A stretch of 8,156 bases of DNA, from positions 1 through 8,156 of the forward strand of contig DXZL01000061.1 of assembly GCA_019419725.1 (NCBI GenBank). The letters run 5' to 3'. Both the position numbers and the translations under genes were made by a program. How positions within the stretch are numbered: position 1 is the first letter of the stretch; each line of letters begins with the position of its first letter. Shown in pieces: positions 6,409 through 8,156 of this stretch. The DNA comes from Veillonella sp. Its GTDB lineage: Bacteria; Bacillota; Negativicutes; Veillonellales; Veillonellaceae. The notes beneath the pieces are model-generated. The model saw nothing but the letters and a program-made list of their open reading frames with translations. It had not been told where the DNA came from and did no database searches.

Positions 6409-6436
6409 AGGTCATACGTATTCGTATGGCCTTTTT
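6409..6436 (+). terminator. Hairpin with T-run: ktrA terminator or leader attenuator
   Basis: GGTCATACG (6410-6418) pairs with CGTATGGCC (6423-6431) through one T-G wobble around a TATT loop. A further A-T pair closes the base (6409/6432), and TTTTT follows (6432-6436). It ends the kinase-ktrB-ktrA unit 66 to 93 bases after the ktrA stop. Only 20 bases separate it from the next start codon, so it also sits in the leader of whatever transcript covers the repeat gene. Confidence 0.75.
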
Positions 6437-6456
6437 AGATAGAAATGAAGGTTAGT

Positions 6457-7050
6457 ATGACAGAAGAACAATACATAACGGCGCTGACCAATAATCCACA
6501 TGGAATTAGGAATATTCCTAATCCTACAGAAGCAATGCAACTTACCTGTGTAGCCCAAAATGGCATGTTGTTGCAATATATTAAAGAACCTACTAGAAAG
6601 GTTATTGAAACGGCGCTTTCACAATCACCACGAGCCATACAATTCGTGGAAAATCCTACAGAAGATTTATTACAGGCATTGGTAGAAAAGGACTGGGCTG
6701 TTTTAGAATATATCGATAATCCATCTGATACGATTGTTAAGAAAGCACTCGCTCAATCTGGATGGGCTATACGCTATATCTCAAATCCATCAGAAGAACT
6801 ACAGCTGGAAGCTGTAAAGGCTAACTATGATGCATTGCAATACATTAAGGAGCCAAGCGAAGCCGTACAATTGCAAGCAGTAAAAGAAAATTACTTGGCC
6901 TTGCGTTATATTGACGAGCCTAGTGTAGCAGTTCTAGAAGCGGCAGTAAAACAAGATCCACAGGCAATGCGACAAATCACAAAGCTTACTAAAGATTTGG
7001 CGTTGCATCTATTCAGTGTAAGTGCTGCCACATTGGGGTATATACCAAAT
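6457..7050 (+). repeat. Nine in-frame 66-base coding repeats
   Basis: The 22-residue units of the repeat protein correspond to a strict 66-base period. Nucleotide identity between units is modest, so these are old, diverged duplications rather than recent slippage. Units 5 to 7 (about residues 89-154) are the most alike in protein sequence. Confidence 0.75.
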
Positions 7051-7263
7051 AATTTAGGCGTTACTGTGGATGAGGTCAAATCTATCATTATTAGCGCCAT
7101 CTCTAGTGAAACAGTTGATGAAGACTATATTCGTGAATTGATCAACAATAAAGCTATCGGTGGACGTCAATCTAAATGGCCTATCGATCTATTGTCACTT
7201 ATAGATGCTTATGGAACTCGAGCTGTTAAGAAGATTGCAGTTAGTGAATATTTGAAATATTAG
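6457..7263 (+). CDS. Unrecognised protein of nine tandem 22-residue helical repeats
   Basis: I do not recognise a characterised function. The 268-residue protein has no signal peptide or membrane segment and is probably cytoplasmic. Residues 1-198 divide into nine units of exactly 22 residues with no insertions. Position 1 is Pro in seven units (residues 23, 45, 67, 89, 111, 133, 155), position 9 is usually Ala, 16 usually Ala, 17 Leu/Ile, 19 Tyr/Phe and 20 Ile/Val. The first unit (from M1) and the ninth (177-198) are degenerate. Each unit looks like one or two short helices, so a solenoid is likely. Residues 199-268 form a non-repetitive helical end that is basic near 239-260. Similar repeats occur in bacterial proteins annotated as DUF4116-like; that label is from memory. 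The ATG at 6457 is chosen over 6445 because AAGG at 6448-6451 is 5 bases upstream and the first repeat starts exactly there. A MoxR-like ATPase gene follows after 12 bases, suggesting joint function. Confidence 0.8.
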   Translation: MTEEQYITALTNNPHGIRNIPNPTEAMQLTCVAQNGMLLQYIKEPTRKVIETALSQSPRAIQFVENPTEDLLQALVEKDWAVLEYIDNPSDTIVKKALAQSGWAIRYISNPSEELQLEAVKANYDALQYIKEPSEAVQLQAVKENYLALRYIDEPSVAVLEAAVKQDPQAMRQITKLTKDLALHLFSVSAATLGYIPNNLGVTVDEVKSIIISAISSETVDEDYIRELINNKAIGGRQSKWPIDLLSLIDAYGTRAVKKIAVSEYLKY

Positions 7264-7275
7264 AACGGAGATACA

Positions 7276-8156
7276 ATGAACTTTATAGATACAATGGCAA
7301 GCGTAGAGTTAGTGCTTGCTGCGAATCAAGTACCTTTGCTCGTTGGTGAAACGGGGATTGGTAAAACATCTCTTGCGGCGCGTGTAGCCGCTGAGCATGA
7401 CTGGGAATTGGTAACAATTGACGGTAACCTCTTAAAAGAAGGTGAAATTGGTGGTTTACCGACTGTAGAGACTGTAACACATACAGATGGTCATGGTAAT
7501 ACGCACTCCGTAAAGACTACTGTGTATGCTGTGCATCATACATTGGAACATGTGGCACAAGCAGTAGATAAAGGACGCCAAGTATTGCTATTTATCGACG
7601 AAATTAATCGTGCAGAACATGCGGTGCAACAAGAGTTAATGAACCTTATTTTGAATCGTGAAATTAATGGCTTTTCTTTAAGCGACCAAGTGCGCATTAT
7701 AGCCGCTATGAACCCTGAGGATTCTTTTGACTACCAAACTATCGACATGGACCCGGCACAACAAAACCGTTTTGTATGGCTCTATATGAATGCTGATTAC
7801 ATGCAATGGATTGACTGGGCTATTGGTGCGGGGATTGAAGAAAAGGTTATTGAATTCATTTCTTCTTATCCAGAATATTTGAACCAACGTCATGAAGATG
7901 ACATTGATGCTACACCACGTTCCTTTGAACGCGTATCTGGGTTATATACAATTTATAAAACTCAAGAAGGCTCAGCATATAGTCGCGAAGTCTTCATGAA
8001 TGTTATCCGCGGTAACGTAGGGAAACTCATTGCGGAGGCTTTCGTAAACTTTGTTGAGTCCGATCAAGAGCCACTTATTACCTTTGATGATGTATTGGCG
8101 ACGGTTCAAAAACCAGGTGCTATTATGTCTATGGCTGAACAGGTTAAAGGTGAAAG
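7276..8156 (+). CDS. MoxR-like AAA+ ATPase, 3' end beyond the window
   Basis: The frame stays open to the window edge, giving at least 293 residues. It is an AAA_5/MoxR-type ATPase: Walker A GETGIGKT (24-31), Walker B LLFIDEIN (104-111), sensor 1 in AAMNP (N146), a likely arginine finger in QQNRF (R165) and a sensor-2-like region around TPRSFER (213-219). The stretch between Walker A and B includes a His-containing loop (about 69-92). MoxR ATPases act as cytosolic remodelling factors or chaperones, often with a VWA-domain partner encoded next door to mature enzymes or insert metals. Such a partner (VWA or DUF2201 type) is a prediction for the gene beyond 8156. CGGAGA at 7266-7271 precedes the ATG at 7276, which is only 12 bases after the repeat-gene stop, so the two are probably one operon. 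The ATG at 7294 is a weaker alternative start. The substrate is unknown. Confidence 0.88.
   Translation, partial: MNFIDTMASVELVLAANQVPLLVGETGIGKTSLAARVAAEHDWELVTIDGNLLKEGEIGGLPTVETVTHTDGHGNTHSVKTTVYAVHHTLEHVAQAVDKGRQVLLFIDEINRAEHAVQQELMNLILNREINGFSLSDQVRIIAAMNPEDSFDYQTIDMDPAQQNRFVWLYMNADYMQWIDWAIGAGIEEKVIEFISSYPEYLNQRHEDDIDATPRSFERVSGLYTIYKTQEGSAYSREVFMNVIRGNVGKLIAEAFVNFVESDQEPLITFDDVLATVQKPGAIMSMAEQVKGE

Overview
The window reads as the chromosome of a diderm (outer-membrane-bearing) anaerobic Firmicute, most likely a Negativicute close to Veillonella. The basis is moderate-to-low GC, strong GGAG-type Shine-Dalgarno sites, Firmicute-style KtrAB potassium uptake, a TonB protein (which implies an outer membrane) and an oxygen-independent heme-degrading radical SAM enzyme. 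The genus is an inference from protein character; no rRNA gene or database search supports it here. All seven genes are on the + strand.

Region 1 (1-3177) is a heme/iron module: a TonB-type energy transducer (11-805), a small flavodoxin (868-1386) and a HutW/ChuW-type radical SAM enzyme (1406-3046). A clear intrinsic terminator (3144-3177) closes it. The implied logic is TonB-energised uptake of heme across the outer membrane, then reductive, oxygen-independent opening of the porphyrin by HutW with the flavodoxin as electron carrier.

Region 2 (3260-6436) holds a PfkB-family sugar kinase (3260-4282), the K+ channel subunit KtrB (4289-5656) and its RCK regulatory subunit KtrA (5693-6343), closely spaced and ending at a second hairpin with a T-run (6409-6436). 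The kinase substrate is not evident; only 6 bases separate it from ktrB, so the three genes are probably co-transcribed.

Region 3 (6457-8156) starts with a protein made of nine tandem 22-residue repeats (6457-7263). Twelve bases later comes a MoxR-like AAA+ ATPase (7276 onward) cut off by the window edge. The gap between the second terminator and the repeat gene is too short for a full promoter, so this pair is either read through from ktrA or driven from a promoter upstream of the hairpin, which would then act as an attenuator.

The least explained parts are the repeat protein/MoxR pair and its leader. Smaller oddities are the Gly-rich TonB linker, the C-terminal extension of HutW, the kinase insert and a His cluster at the KtrB N-terminus. 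No tRNA, rRNA, CRISPR array, insertion sequence or recognisable riboswitch was seen.
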